A DNA stretch of 64,000 nt. It comes from Oribacterium sp. WCC10. Its GTDB lineage: Bacteria; Bacillota; Clostridia; Lachnospirales; Lachnospiraceae. Below the pieces are notes generated by a model. It worked only from the letters and a program-made list of their open reading frames with translations, did no database searches and had not been told where the DNA came from. How positions within the stretch are numbered: the stretch's first letter is position 1; each line of letters opens with the position of its first letter. The stretch spans positions 1 to 64,000 of the forward strand of contig NZ_FOPH01000001.1 in NCBI RefSeq assembly GCF_900113415.1, read 5' to 3'. Both the position numbers and the translations under genes were made by a program. This document shows, one piece after another, positions 46,666 through 55,845 of the stretch.

Positions 46666-46747
46666 ATGAAGTCAGCATCACATTGCCCACGAATGTGTGA
46701 GTTGGCGCGAATCAGTGGGTGGCAAATACTTTTGACATTCATGTCAT
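46666..46747 (+). repeat. Copy of the GACACTCACGTCAT-end repeat before the peptide gene
   Basis: ATGAAGTCAGCATCACATTG, CCCACGAATGTGTGAGTTGGCGCGAATCAGTG in pieces, GGTGGCAAATACTTTTGACATTC and ATGTCAT follow the 58382 copy almost throughout. It ends 14 bases before the start codon at 46762, so it supplies most of the leader of that gene. Confidence 0.75.
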
Positions 46748-46761
46748 GAAATGAGGGTAAT

Positions 46762-46932
46762 ATGAGTGAAATAAATGGTATTAATAAGTCTCTTGAGAGC
46801 AATGAAGAATCAAAAGATATTTTTGACAATGAGTTTATCGATGGATTCTCCGGATTTGAACCTATAACTGACCAGGATTTGAAGAAAGTTTTGGGCGGGC
46901 AGGATACTATGGTTAAAAGTGATCTGTTCTGA
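46762..46932 (+). CDS. Double-glycine leader peptide precursor with a 10-residue predicted product
   Basis: 56 codons from ATG 46762 with GAGGG 5-9 bases upstream; it is too short for most gene finders. The leader is acidic (MSEINGINKSLESNEESKD...GFEPITDQDLKKVLGG) and ends in the L-x3-L-GG type cleavage site recognised by C39 peptidases (residues 45-46 are Gly-Gly). Cleavage would release QDTMVKSDLF, only 10 residues, without Cys and with little Ser/Thr, so lanthionine or disulfide maturation is impossible. It is immediately followed by the adaptor, the C39 ABC transporter and a second ABC transporter, which fits a cargo/exporter unit. Inferred role: an unmodified secreted signal or toxin peptide. 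Translation and cleavage are not shown. Confidence 0.8.
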   Translation: MSEINGINKSLESNEESKDIFDNEFIDGFSGFEPITDQDLKKVLGGQDTMVKSDLF

Positions 46933-46963
46933 TCATTCCGGTATGGACTGATGGTTTTGGAAT

Positions 46964-47479
46964 ATGGAAAAAAATAAACTCTTCAGAAAGAAAAGTTATG
47001 AGCATATCAATTCACCGGAGAAACTTGATCAGTTTCTTTCGATTCCGGGTCCCAATACATGGGCGCTTATCGCAGCATTGATCATAGCTGTCTCATCTGC
47101 GATCCTGTGGGGCATTTTCGGAAGTGTTCCGGAAACGGTGAGAGCCGTTGGAATCAGAACGCCGAAGGGGATAACCTGTTTTGTTTCGGCACAGGAGGCT
47201 CATCGTGTAAAGCCCGGAATGAAGATAATCATCAAGGATGATGATGACAGTATCGGCGGGATAGTGGATTTTGTGGGCATGAGTGTGTCTTATGACAATG
47301 CCGGAAAAGCCGTTAATGCTCCGTGGCTGCTTGAAAACAACCTTAATGAAACAGAGTGGGTAAGCTCTGTTATTGTAACAGTTAAAGACAATGATAAAGA
47401 AAAGCTTTCGGTCAATGCTGAACTGGATGCCAGAATCATTGTGGACGAAAGGACGCCATACGAAATACTGATGGAATGA
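46964..47479 (+). CDS. Short HlyD-like adaptor of an NHLM-type peptide exporter
   Basis: 171 residues. A basic head with FRKKSYEHINSPEKLDQFL, typical of the N-terminus of NHLM secretion proteins, leads to one membrane helix (WALIAALIIAVSSAILWGIFG) and a small beta-rich domain (PETVRAVGIRTPKGITCFVSAQEAHRVKPGMKIIIK...). The coiled-coil and lipoyl hairpins of full HlyD proteins are missing, so it is a minimal adaptor. It lies 31 bases after the peptide gene and ends 15 bases before the C39 transporter start, clearly one operon. Confidence 0.85.
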   Translation: MEKNKLFRKKSYEHINSPEKLDQFLSIPGPNTWALIAALIIAVSSAILWGIFGSVPETVRAVGIRTPKGITCFVSAQEAHRVKPGMKIIIKDDDDSIGGIVDFVGMSVSYDNAGKAVNAPWLLENNLNETEWVSSVIVTVKDNDKEKLSVNAELDARIIVDERTPYEILME

Positions 47480-47494
47480 CTTATGGGGAGGCAT

Positions 47495-49717
47495 ATGAGT
47501 AAAATCAAAAATATTCCTGTAGTTATGATGATGGAGAATACAGAGTGTGGTGCCGCCTGTCTAAACATGATATTGGGATACTACGGAAAGTGGGTTTCTC
47601 TTGAACAGGTTCGTCAGGATTGTGCCGTAAACAGGGATGGCAGCAATGCTTTTAATCTGGTATGCGCTGCCAGAAATTACGGCCTGGTAGGCGGCGGATA
47701 CCGGGCTTCTGTTGATGCGCTCAAAAATGTATCTGTTCCGTTGATACTTCACTGGAACTTCAAGCATTTTGTGGTTCTCTGCGGATTTAACAAGGATAAT
47801 GTCGAGATCATCGATCCGGCCATGGGTAAGGTTGTAGTATCTATGGAAGAGTTTGATGTGTCCTATACAGGCGTGGTTCTGAAGCTTGAACCGGGGCCTG
47901 ATTTCAAAAAGGAAGGTCACCGGGACACCGTTGAGAATTTTGTGCGGAGTAGACTGCAAAACTCCAGAAGAACATTTGCGGCAGCCGCAATATTCTCCAT
48001 TCTGGTAGGACTGGGTGGTCTCATAAGTCCGTTTATCAGCAGAGTTTATCTTGATTACATTCTCACCGGTTCAAATGAAGAATGGTTTGAGGCTGTTATC
48101 GGATTTATGGCACTTACGTTCGGGTTCATTGGAATCGCATCTATAGTTGAAGCTATATACGGACTGCAGGTTGAAGCGAAACTTGGTGTCAATGCCGGAA
48201 TAAGATTTATGTGGCATGTACTTCATCTTCCGGTGGAGTTTTTTAAACAGCGTTATGTGGGAGATGTGGTTCAAAGGCAGGAAAGTAATCAGAAGATTGC
48301 CAGAGTTCTCATAAAAAGTCTCGCACCGGTATTCATAGAAATATGTTTTACGATTTTCTTTGTGGCAGCCATGCTTCACTATTCGGTGGCGCTTACGTTT
48401 CTGGGTGTTTTTGTAATGTTCATAAACATTGTGGTGACACAAAGAGCGACTGCGGTGGACATAAACAGGAATCGCGCCCAGCTCCAGTACAAGGGGCGTA
48501 TTGACAATACAACCATCGCGGGAATCGAAATGATAGAAACCATAAAAGCCTCCGGAACTGAAGATGAATACTTTGAAAGATGGGCGGGACTTCAGGCAAA
48601 CTATCTGAACTATGGCAATACAACCCGCGGAGCCAGGCTTGAGGTACGTCTCGGATTTCTCAAGGACATCGCGAACTGGGCGGTTGTTATCGCCGGTGCA
48701 TGGCTGATACTCAGTGATAACATTACAGTGGGAATGCTTCTTGCCATACAGGGGTTTCTCAGCAATGCGTCAACGCCATTACAGAACCTGATTTCTGTGG
48801 GACAGCAGTTTCATGAGCTTTCAAATGCCATAAACAGGGTTGAAGATGTAATGCGATATAAGGCGGATGTCCCTGAAACATTTGATGAAGAGATGGAGAA
48901 AGCCGGAATTGTTTTATCGGACAGTGACAAGGAAAAGGGAGACATTGAAAAGGATTATATAGTAGAGAATCTGTACAGAAATGAAGAACCGAAGAAATTA
49001 AGCGGGGCAATAGAGATTAAGAATGTGACATTTGGCTACAGCAGATTGTCGGAACCGTTTATAGAAGATTTTTCTTTAAAGGTTCCTGCGGGAGGAAGCG
49101 TTGCATTTGTAGGGTATTCAGGCTGTGGAAAGAGTACTATGGCAAAGCTTTTGTCCGGTCTGTACAAGCCCTGGTCAGGCGACATTCTTTATGACGGAAA
49201 ATCCATAGATGATATTCCGAGGGATATATTTACCAGTTCCTTGTCGGTTGTCGATCAGGACATCGTGCTTTTTGAGGATGAGATTATCGAAAATATTTCT
49301 CTCTGGGACAAAACCATAGAGGATTTTGATGTTATCCTTGCCGCAAGAGATGCTCATATTCATGATGTGATAATCTCCAGAGAGGGTGGTTATCGAGGAA
49401 TGATAAGAGAAAACGGCAAGAACTTTTCCGGAGGACAGAGACAACGAATAGAGATCGCCAGAGCTTTGGCGGAGGATCCTACTGTGCTTATTCTTGATGA
49501 GGCCACCAGCGCACTTGATGCAGAGACTGAATATAAGGTCATGGAGTCCATCAAGAAAAGAGGCATTTCCATAATAGTGATAGCCCATAGGCTTTCAACT
49601 ATCCGTGAATGTGATGAGATAATCGTCATGGACAATGGCAAGATAATGGAGAGAGGAACTCATGATGAACTTATGGCAAGGAGCGGCAGGTATCGTCAGC
49701 TTATTATGATGGAGTAA
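47495..49717 (+). CDS. C39 peptidase-containing ABC transporter (NHLM bacteriocin/peptide exporter)
   Basis: 740 residues from ATG 47495, preceded by GGGGAGG; an ATG at 47483 is possible. The N-terminal C39 domain has the catalytic Cys in NTECGAACLNMILGYYGKW, His in LHWNFKHFVVLCGF and Asp in IIDPAMGK. Six membrane helices (about 155-440) follow, then the ATPase with GYSGCGKST, FSGGQRQRIEIARAL, VLILDEATSALD and IVIAHRL. It should cut the precursor after Gly-Gly and export the product. The gene lies between the adaptor and the partner ABC gene. A roughly 55-residue acidic stretch separates helices and ATPase. Confidence 0.95.
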   Translation: MSKIKNIPVVMMMENTECGAACLNMILGYYGKWVSLEQVRQDCAVNRDGSNAFNLVCAARNYGLVGGGYRASVDALKNVSVPLILHWNFKHFVVLCGFNKDNVEIIDPAMGKVVVSMEEFDVSYTGVVLKLEPGPDFKKEGHRDTVENFVRSRLQNSRRTFAAAAIFSILVGLGGLISPFISRVYLDYILTGSNEEWFEAVIGFMALTFGFIGIASIVEAIYGLQVEAKLGVNAGIRFMWHVLHLPVEFFKQRYVGDVVQRQESNQKIARVLIKSLAPVFIEICFTIFFVAAMLHYSVALTFLGVFVMFINIVVTQRATAVDINRNRAQLQYKGRIDNTTIAGIEMIETIKASGTEDEYFERWAGLQANYLNYGNTTRGARLEVRLGFLKDIANWAVVIAGAWLILSDNITVGMLLAIQGFLSNASTPLQNLISVGQQFHELSNAINRVEDVMRYKADVPETFDEEMEKAGIVLSDSDKEKGDIEKDYIVENLYRNEEPKKLSGAIEIKNVTFGYSRLSEPFIEDFSLKVPAGGSVAFVGYSGCGKSTMAKLLSGLYKPWSGDILYDGKSIDDIPRDIFTSSLSVVDQDIVLFEDEIIENISLWDKTIEDFDVILAARDAHIHDVIISREGGYRGMIRENGKNFSGGQRQRIEIARALAEDPTVLILDEATSALDAETEYKVMESIKKRGISIIVIAHRLSTIRECDEIIVMDNGKIMERGTHDELMARSGRYRQLIMME

Positions 49718-49720
49718 AGA

Positions 49721-51892
49721 ATGGGACTTCTTGATAATCAGATAAAAGCAAGAAGAAAAAATGATAATGATGCCATGGAGAAGGCGCTGGAAGAGCTCCG
49801 GGCGGCTGTGCTTGGAGAAGAACTGTTCTTCCAGAGTAAGGGTTCAAAGGAAGACGCCTTAAAAGAGATTCTTCTGTATTATGGGGTGAACTGCGAAGAG
49901 CCTCCAAGGATGCTTGAATCTTTTGAAGACAGAATGAATTATATGCTCAGCCCCACAGGTATCATGAAGCGACATGTGAAATTGTCCAAAGACTGGTGGG
50001 TACATGATGCAAATCCCATACTGGCCTATACAAAAAACGGTGGAGCATTGGCTCTTCTCCCGAAGAATTTCGGAGGATACCGGTGGTATGATTACAAATC
50101 CGGCAAATACATTAAGGCCGGCAGGAGTAATGTTGATATATTCACAGGAGATGCCATTATTTTTTACAGACCCATGCCTGTAAAGAAGATGACACTGATG
50201 GATTATTTCAAGTATATAGTAAAAGAAATAAGAGTATACCGGATTATATATTTCATTATTCTCAGTATGATGGTGAGTCTTATCGGACTGGCAACACCGG
50301 TTTTTACCAAAGTGATATTTAACTCAGTCATTCCTATGGAAAACGGACGGGCGCTTATGGTCATTGCAGCTTCTTTTTTGGGAATGCTTGTTTCCGCTAT
50401 GCTGATAAAACTCGGAAAAGCATTGTCGCTGAGGACTATCCAGAGAAAAGCTGAGATAGCTTCGGAAGGCGGAATCATGGGAAGGGTTCTGAATCTTCCG
50501 GTGAGCTTTTTTGAAGAGCATAATTCCGGAGAGATGCAGCGGAGAATAATGGCCGGAAAAGAGATCGTTGATACAGCTATCAATATCGCACTTGCTGCCA
50601 TAGTAGGAGCTGTGTTGGCTGTAATATATCTTTTTCAGATAATGGTGATGGTACCGAAACTTTTCCCTGTCACAATGGCTATAGTGGCCATACAGCTCTT
50701 TGTTTTTGTTCTCATCGCATGGATACAGCAGGACTGTAATTACGTTTTACTTGAAGTAAAGTCGAAGATAAACGGACTTACATATCAGCTTTTTTCCGGT
50801 ATTCAGAAAATCAAACTTGCGGGAGCCGAGAAAAGAGCATTTGCCAAGTGGGCAAAACTGTTCAAAATGGAGTCTGACTGTAATTACAATGCACCGACTA
50901 TAACCACGCTTCCCGTGGTTCTTGAAGAGTTTATCGTTTTGGCCGGGACGGTGGTGCTATGTGTGTCTGCTGTTGAACAGAAGTTGAGCGAGGCTGATTT
51001 TATGTCTTTTTATGCGGCCTTTTCGCTGTTTCAGGCATCTTTTTCGGCCTTGATATCTGTTGAAGGTGAAATCTGTATGATAGGACCGTTGAGCAGAGAA
51101 CTTAAGCCGATCCTGGAGGCGGTTCCGGAGGTGGGAGAAAGCAAAAAACCTCTGGCCCGTATGACCGGTGGAATCGAACTCAGCAATGTGAGCTTCAGAT
51201 ACACTGAGGATGGCCCTTTAGTCCTAAAGGAAATTAATCTGAAAATACTTCCGGGGCAGTACATCGCAATAGTCGGACATACAGGCTGCGGTAAGAGTAC
51301 ATTGATTCGCCTTCTGCTTGGGTTTGAGAAACCGACAGAAGGAGGAATTTACTATGACGGCAGAGATCTTGACTCTATCGATCTGAAGAGGCTGCGCCGG
51401 AATATCGGGGTGGTGATGCAGGATGCACATCTTTTCGCCGGAACTATTTTCTCCAATATCTCCATTGCATGTCCGGGGCTCACCATGAAAGAAGCATGGA
51501 AGGCGGCGGAAATGGCGGATATAGCTGATGATATACGGGCGATGCCGCTGGGGATGATGACCTTAATATCTGAAAGCGGAGGCACCATATCAGGAGGACA
51601 GAGACAAAGGCTTATGATAGCGCAGGCCATCGCCTGCAAACCGAAGATTCTTATGTTTGATGAGGCAACCAGTGCTTTGGACAATATCTCCCAGGATCAG
51701 ATAGCGGAGTCTCTTTCCGGACTTAAGTGTACCCGTCTTGTTATTGCACACAGATTGAGCACCATCAAAAAGTGCAATCGGATAATAGTTCTTGATAAAG
51801 GCGAGATAGTCGAGGACGGAAAATATGAAGAACTGCTTGAAAAAGGAGGACTTTTTGCGGATCTCATCAGGCGTCAACGGGTATATATCTGA
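49721..51892 (+). CDS. Second NHLM-type ABC transporter permease/ATPase without peptidase
   Basis: 723 residues, starting 3 bases after the stop of the C39 transporter. The N-terminal 160 residues hold a domain found in NHLM ATPases (ERMNYMLSP-like region, WWVHDANPILAYTKNGGALALLPK...GYRWYDY) instead of C39. Six membrane helices (about 165-450) precede an ATPase with GHTGCGKST, ISGGQRQRLMIAQAI, ILMFDEATSALD and VIAHRL. Known: NHLM loci pair a C39 transporter with such a partner. Inferred: the two form a heterodimer. A terminator closes the operon. Confidence 0.92.
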   Translation: MGLLDNQIKARRKNDNDAMEKALEELRAAVLGEELFFQSKGSKEDALKEILLYYGVNCEEPPRMLESFEDRMNYMLSPTGIMKRHVKLSKDWWVHDANPILAYTKNGGALALLPKNFGGYRWYDYKSGKYIKAGRSNVDIFTGDAIIFYRPMPVKKMTLMDYFKYIVKEIRVYRIIYFIILSMMVSLIGLATPVFTKVIFNSVIPMENGRALMVIAASFLGMLVSAMLIKLGKALSLRTIQRKAEIASEGGIMGRVLNLPVSFFEEHNSGEMQRRIMAGKEIVDTAINIALAAIVGAVLAVIYLFQIMVMVPKLFPVTMAIVAIQLFVFVLIAWIQQDCNYVLLEVKSKINGLTYQLFSGIQKIKLAGAEKRAFAKWAKLFKMESDCNYNAPTITTLPVVLEEFIVLAGTVVLCVSAVEQKLSEADFMSFYAAFSLFQASFSALISVEGEICMIGPLSRELKPILEAVPEVGESKKPLARMTGGIELSNVSFRYTEDGPLVLKEINLKILPGQYIAIVGHTGCGKSTLIRLLLGFEKPTEGGIYYDGRDLDSIDLKRLRRNIGVVMQDAHLFAGTIFSNISIACPGLTMKEAWKAAEMADIADDIRAMPLGMMTLISESGGTISGGQRQRLMIAQAIACKPKILMFDEATSALDNISQDQIAESLSGLKCTRLVIAHRLSTIKKCNRIIVLDKGEIVEDGKYEELLEKGGLFADLIRRQRVYI

Positions 51893-51932
51893 TATGTAGA
51901 ATAAAGAGACACATTTTTTATAAAACCAGTTG

Positions 51933-51986
51933 AAAAAGTCTAAATAGTGAGCAATATTTATAGTGCGCACTCTTTAGACTTTTTTG
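51933..51986 (+). terminator. Terminator of the peptide export operon
   Basis: AAAAAGTCTAAA (51934-51945) pairs with TTTAGACTTTTTT (51973 on), with inner AGTG/CACT pairing. Confidence 0.85.
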
Positions 51987-52062
51987 TTGTCTTTTGGACT
52001 TTTCGGGATATAAATGTATGAGATTAAACATTCATCGAAAAGGTGGGCAGATAGGGGAGAAA

Positions 52063-52860
52063 TTGGAAAGAATCACATCTACCGGAAACAAGTTCATAAA
52101 GGAAGTCAGGGAACTTGAAAAGAAATCAAGAGCAAGAAGAGACAGCGGGCTTTTTATCGCCGAAGGCGAGAGGCTGTGCAGTGAGATCCCTGCAGAAGAG
52201 ATAGTCCGGGTATTTGTGACTTCCGATTATAAAGGACGTTTGCCGAAGGGCATGGTGACGGATAAAGATGGTCATGCAGCAGGCACCCGATCAGGAAAGG
52301 TTCCGGTATTCGAAGTATCATCTCAGGTGATGGAGTACATGTCGGATACCAAGACCAGTCAGGGCATACTTGCAGTTGTGAGACAGAAACATTATTCCGC
52401 TTTATCCGGTGATTTCTTTATCATCCTGGATACACTGCAGGATCCCGGCAATATGGGTACTGTTTTCAGAACGGCTGAGGCAGCAGGTGTTGATGGCATA
52501 GTCATGAATCGCAACTGCGTGGACATTTATTCGCCGAAGGTCGTAAGAGCAACCATGGGAGCCATGTTCCGTATGCCGTTTCTTATCTGTGACGATCTTT
52601 CTGCCGAAATACTCAGGATGAAGAGACATGGTGTTTCCGTATTTGCTGCTCATCTTAAAGGGAACAAGAATCATTGGGAGTTTGACTACACCGGTCCTAC
52701 AGCATTTATGATCGGAAATGAAGGCAACGGTCTTTCTGATGAGATTGCATCATTGGCGGATTCTTATCTCAGGATTCCCATGAAGGGAGAAACAGAATCG
52801 CTAAATGCAGCTGTTGCAGCAACTGTATTGATGTATGAGGCAGTCAGACAACGCGCATAA
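52063..52860 (+). CDS. SpoU/TrmH-family RNA 2'-O-methyltransferase
   Basis: 265 residues from TTG 52063, chosen because AGGGGAGA lies just upstream and the family start (LERITSTGNKFIKEVRELEKKSRAR) begins there. An N-terminal substrate-binding domain (FIAEGERL) is followed by the SPOUT knot: FIILDTLQDPGNMGTVFRTAEAAGVDGIV, FMIGNEGNGLS and RIPMKGETESLNAAVAATVLMYE, the three SpoU motifs with SAM-binding residues. It methylates a ribose in 23S rRNA (RlmB-like) or tRNA; which one cannot be told here. Confidence 0.93.
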   Translation: MERITSTGNKFIKEVRELEKKSRARRDSGLFIAEGERLCSEIPAEEIVRVFVTSDYKGRLPKGMVTDKDGHAAGTRSGKVPVFEVSSQVMEYMSDTKTSQGILAVVRQKHYSALSGDFFIILDTLQDPGNMGTVFRTAEAAGVDGIVMNRNCVDIYSPKVVRATMGAMFRMPFLICDDLSAEILRMKRHGVSVFAAHLKGNKNHWEFDYTGPTAFMIGNEGNGLSDEIASLADSYLRIPMKGETESLNAAVAATVLMYEAVRQRA

Positions 52861-53032
52861 TTGAAGCCAAGGCAGGATATGACCTGCCGTGTAGCGTCAG
52901 TCATTCAGAGTGAAGCGTTGATTTAGTCAGTGTTTCCATAGATGTATTTCCCTGGTGGGGATACGGCAGTATGACCCGGGATCTGGGATATGAGCAGACG
53001 GGCTGACGTTCTAAACATGTGAGGAGGAAGCT

Positions 53033-54046
53033 ATGATAGATTTGACCGGAAGAGATTTTCTGAAACTTCTTGACTATTCACCGGAGGAGATAAAGTATCT
53101 TCTCGATATTTCAGCGCGTCTTAAGGCTGAGAAAAAGGCCGGCGTAAAGGATGGAAAGCCTTTACATGGCGTGGATTTCACGGGCAAAAACATTGCTCTT
53201 ATATTTGAGAAGAATTCCACAAGAACAAGATGCTCGTTTGAGGTTGCAGCTTCTGACCTCGGTATGGGTGTGACTTACCTGGGACCGAGCGGATCTCAGA
53301 TCGGTCATAAGGAGTCTATAGCAGATACCGCCCGTGTACTCTCAAGGATGTATGATGGTATAGAGTACCGCGGTTTCGGACAGTCTGTTGTTGAAGAACT
53401 TGCAGAATATAGTGATGTCCCTGTTTGGAATGGACTTACCAATGAGTTCCATCCGACTCAGATGCTTGCAGATATGCTGACTATACGTGAGCATAAGGGC
53501 GAGCTCAAGGGACTTAAGCTTGTATATATGGGAGATGCCCGTTATAACATGGCGGATTCATATATGGTTACCTGCGCTAAGCTTGGTATGCATTTTGTGG
53601 CGTGTGCTCCTGAGGAGTACTGGCCTGATAAGGATCTTATCAAGACCTGTCAGGAGGTTGCCGCAGAGAACGATGCTATACTCGAGTTCACAGAGGATGT
53701 TGAGAAGGCCTGCACAGGTGCCGACGTGATTTGTACAGATGTATGGGTATCCATGGGTGAGCCTGATGAAGTCTGGGAGAAGAGAATAAAGGATTTAAGC
53801 CCGTATCAGGTTAATGCCAAAGCATTTTCATATGCCAAAGAGGATGCTATCTTCCTGCATTGTCTTCCTGCTTTCCATGACACAAATACAAGAATCGGAA
53901 AGCAGATTTATGAGAAATACGGACTTAAAGAGATGGAAGTTACAAATGAGATCTTTGAGTCTTCGCATAGCGTTGTATTTGATGAGGCTGAGAATCGTAT
54001 GCATACGATCAAGGCGGTGGTTTATACAACACTTGGAGGAAAGTAA
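53033..54046 (+). CDS. argF: Ornithine carbamoyltransferase
   Basis: 337 residues; AGGAGG lies 7-12 bases before ATG. Carbamoyl phosphate motif STRTR, then [12 protein letters not shown], the ornithine-specific site with D-S-Y-M (ADSYMVT) and HCLPAFHD with its catalytic Cys. It makes citrulline from ornithine and carbamoyl phosphate. It is alone here without arginine biosynthesis or deiminase genes, so an anabolic or catabolic (arcB) role cannot be decided from context. Confidence 0.96.
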   Translation: MIDLTGRDFLKLLDYSPEEIKYLLDISARLKAEKKAGVKDGKPLHGVDFTGKNIALIFEKNSTRTRCSFEVAASDLGMGVTYLGPSGSQIGHKESIADTARVLSRMYDGIEYRGFGQSVVEELAEYSDVPVWNGLTNEFHPTQMLADMLTIREHKGELKGLKLVYMGDARYNMADSYMVTCAKLGMHFVACAPEEYWPDKDLIKTCQEVAAENDAILEFTEDVEKACTGADVICTDVWVSMGEPDEVWEKRIKDLSPYQVNAKAFSYAKEDAIFLHCLPAFHDTNTRIGKQIYEKYGLKEMEVTNEIFESSHSVVFDEAENRMHTIKAVVYTTLGGK

Positions 54047-54055
54047 GGAGGTTAG

Positions 54056-54361
54056 ATGGCAAAAGTTAATACCGTATCGAGGGGAACATCGAGACAGCTT
54101 GATTTCATACATATCGTACTGGGGATTACCATCGCAGTGATGGCGGTTATGGCATTTATCAATCCGGTAGAGAATATGGTGCTGTTTCCATTGATTTTCT
54201 TCGCGGCTGCAGCATTAAAGATCATAAGCGGCGTTACGGTGATCATAAACGCAAATTCAGATCATGACCGGAAGTTCCATTTTCGCGGATCCTTTCAGAT
54301 TTTTGTGGGAGTAATCATATTGGGGATCGGGATCATTTCGGCTGTATCTATTTGGGGATAA
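54056..54361 (+). CDS. Small membrane protein of unknown function
   Basis: 101 residues, starting 9 bases after argF with AAGGAGG before it, so it is translationally close to argF. Three hydrophobic segments: IVLGITIAVMAVMAFI, MVLFPLIFFAAAALKIISGVTVII and FQIFVGVIILGIGIISAVSIW. It resembles small HdeD-like or DUF membrane proteins, without a firm match. A short gap leads to rpoD. Confidence 0.75.
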   Translation: MAKVNTVSRGTSRQLDFIHIVLGITIAVMAVMAFINPVENMVLFPLIFFAAAALKIISGVTVIINANSDHDRKFHFRGSFQIFVGVIILGIGIISAVSIWG

Positions 54362-54421
54362 AACAGCAAAAATCCGGGATAGCTTACCGGTGTCCGGTGG
54401 CTATAACCAAAAGGAGTTAGG

Positions 54422-55630
54422 ATGGCTAATAAAAAGAATGTAGACGAGACAACTGCAAATGTTTCAGGCAAGAAGGAACTCAGCAAGGAGGAACTTGTAA
54501 AGAAGATAGAGCAGCTTTGCAAGAAGGCTCAGAAGAACAAGAACTCTATTGATCAGGCAGAGATCAATGATATGTTTGCTGAGGACAATGTTACTGAAGA
54601 GCAGATGGACAATATCGGACGTTTGATCGAGAACAGGGGCATTGAGATCAATCCGATAGTGGATGAGAGTCTTCTGAAGGTTATGGAGACGGGGGCACTT
54701 CCGGTTGATTCAGATGATGATATCGAGCCTATAGATGATGAGCTCGAGAAAGAGGAAGAGGAAAATGTAGACCTGGATGCTGTAGATCTTCTTGATGGTA
54801 TCGGTACAGAGGATCCTGTACGTATGTACCTGAAGGAGATAGGAACGGTTCCTCTTCTTACAGCTGAAGATGAGTACAATCTCGCCATGAGAAAGGCAAA
54901 CGGAGATGAGGATGCCAAGCAGCGCCTTATCGAAGCCAATCTTCGTCTTGTGGTTTCGATCGCAAAGAGATATACAGGCCGTGGCATGAGTTTCCTTGAT
55001 CTGGTTCAGGAGGGAAACCTCGGACTTATCAAGGGTGTAGAAAAGTTTGACCCTGAGAAGGGATTCAAACTTTCCACATATGCAACATGGTGGATACGTC
55101 AGTCTGTAACAAGAGCTCTGGCTGATCAGGCCAGAACCATACGTGTGCCTGTTCATATGGTTGAGACCATAAACAAGATGTCAAAGATGCAGCGTAAGCT
55201 TACACTTGAACTTGGATATGAGCCGAGTGTAAAGGAACTTGCGGAGCATCTGGATATGACTGAAGAGAAAGTTCAGGAGATCATGCAGATCGCACGTGAG
55301 CCGGCTTCACTTGAGACACCTATCGGTGAAGAGGATGACTCTAACCTTGGCGATTTCGTTGCGGATTCCAATGTTGTATCACCTGAGGGTAATGTTGAAT
55401 CTGTTATGCTCCGTGAGCACATCGATACTTTGCTTGGAGATCTCAAAGAACGTGAGCGTCAGGTCATCGTGCTCAGATTCGGTCTGGAGGACGGACATCC
55501 GAGAACACTTGAGGAAGTTGGCAAAGAGTTCAATGTAACCCGTGAGCGTATACGTCAGATCGAAGCAAAGGCACTTCGCAAGCTTCGTAATCCGGTTCGT
55601 TCAAAGCGTATCAGAGATTTCCTTCAGTGA
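54422..55630 (+). CDS. rpoD: Primary RNA polymerase sigma factor (sigma-70/sigma-A)
   Basis: 402 residues; AAAAGGAG precedes the ATG. It has an acidic region 1.1 shorter than in E. coli, region 1.2 ([25 protein letters not shown]), region 2 ([57 protein letters not shown] in overlapping pieces), region 3 and region 4 ([40 protein letters not shown] in pieces). It is the housekeeping sigma that recognises the TTGACA/TATAAT promoters noted here. dnaG, its usual neighbour, is absent. Confidence 0.98.
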   Translation: MANKKNVDETTANVSGKKELSKEELVKKIEQLCKKAQKNKNSIDQAEINDMFAEDNVTEEQMDNIGRLIENRGIEINPIVDESLLKVMETGALPVDSDDDIEPIDDELEKEEEENVDLDAVDLLDGIGTEDPVRMYLKEIGTVPLLTAEDEYNLAMRKANGDEDAKQRLIEANLRLVVSIAKRYTGRGMSFLDLVQEGNLGLIKGVEKFDPEKGFKLSTYATWWIRQSVTRALADQARTIRVPVHMVETINKMSKMQRKLTLELGYEPSVKELAEHLDMTEEKVQEIMQIAREPASLETPIGEEDDSNLGDFVADSNVVSPEGNVESVMLREHIDTLLGDLKERERQVIVLRFGLEDGHPRTLEEVGKEFNVTRERIRQIEAKALRKLRNPVRSKRIRDFLQ

Positions 55631-55642
55631 TGCCTGAGCGAA

Positions 55643-55754
55643 ATGACGTGAGTACCAAAAGTTGACATCGAATCGTTACGTGCAGTGCGCTTTCACGATT
55701 CTCCCACATTTGTGCGAACACAAGTGTGAGATAGACTTATGACACTTATGCCAT
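55643..55754 (+). repeat. Diverged full-length copy of the GACACTCACGTCAT-end repeat
   Basis: It begins ATGACGTGAGT right after the rpoD stop and ends GACACTTATGCCAT, with an inner CCCACATTTGTG...CACAAGTGTGAG palindrome. The core differs from the 58382 copy, but both ends agree. Confidence 0.55.
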
Positions 55755-55845
55755 AAAATAAGATGTATTGTATAAAATCAGCCGACTCATATGTGAGTCG
55801 GCTGATTTGGGGTATAATAAAACAAACCTGATATAGGAGAAAGAA

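Noticed and set aside
47483-47494. Upstream ATG of the C39 transporter
   Set aside because: The ribosome site GGGGAGG lies after this ATG, and family members start near the second one, although spacing is short.
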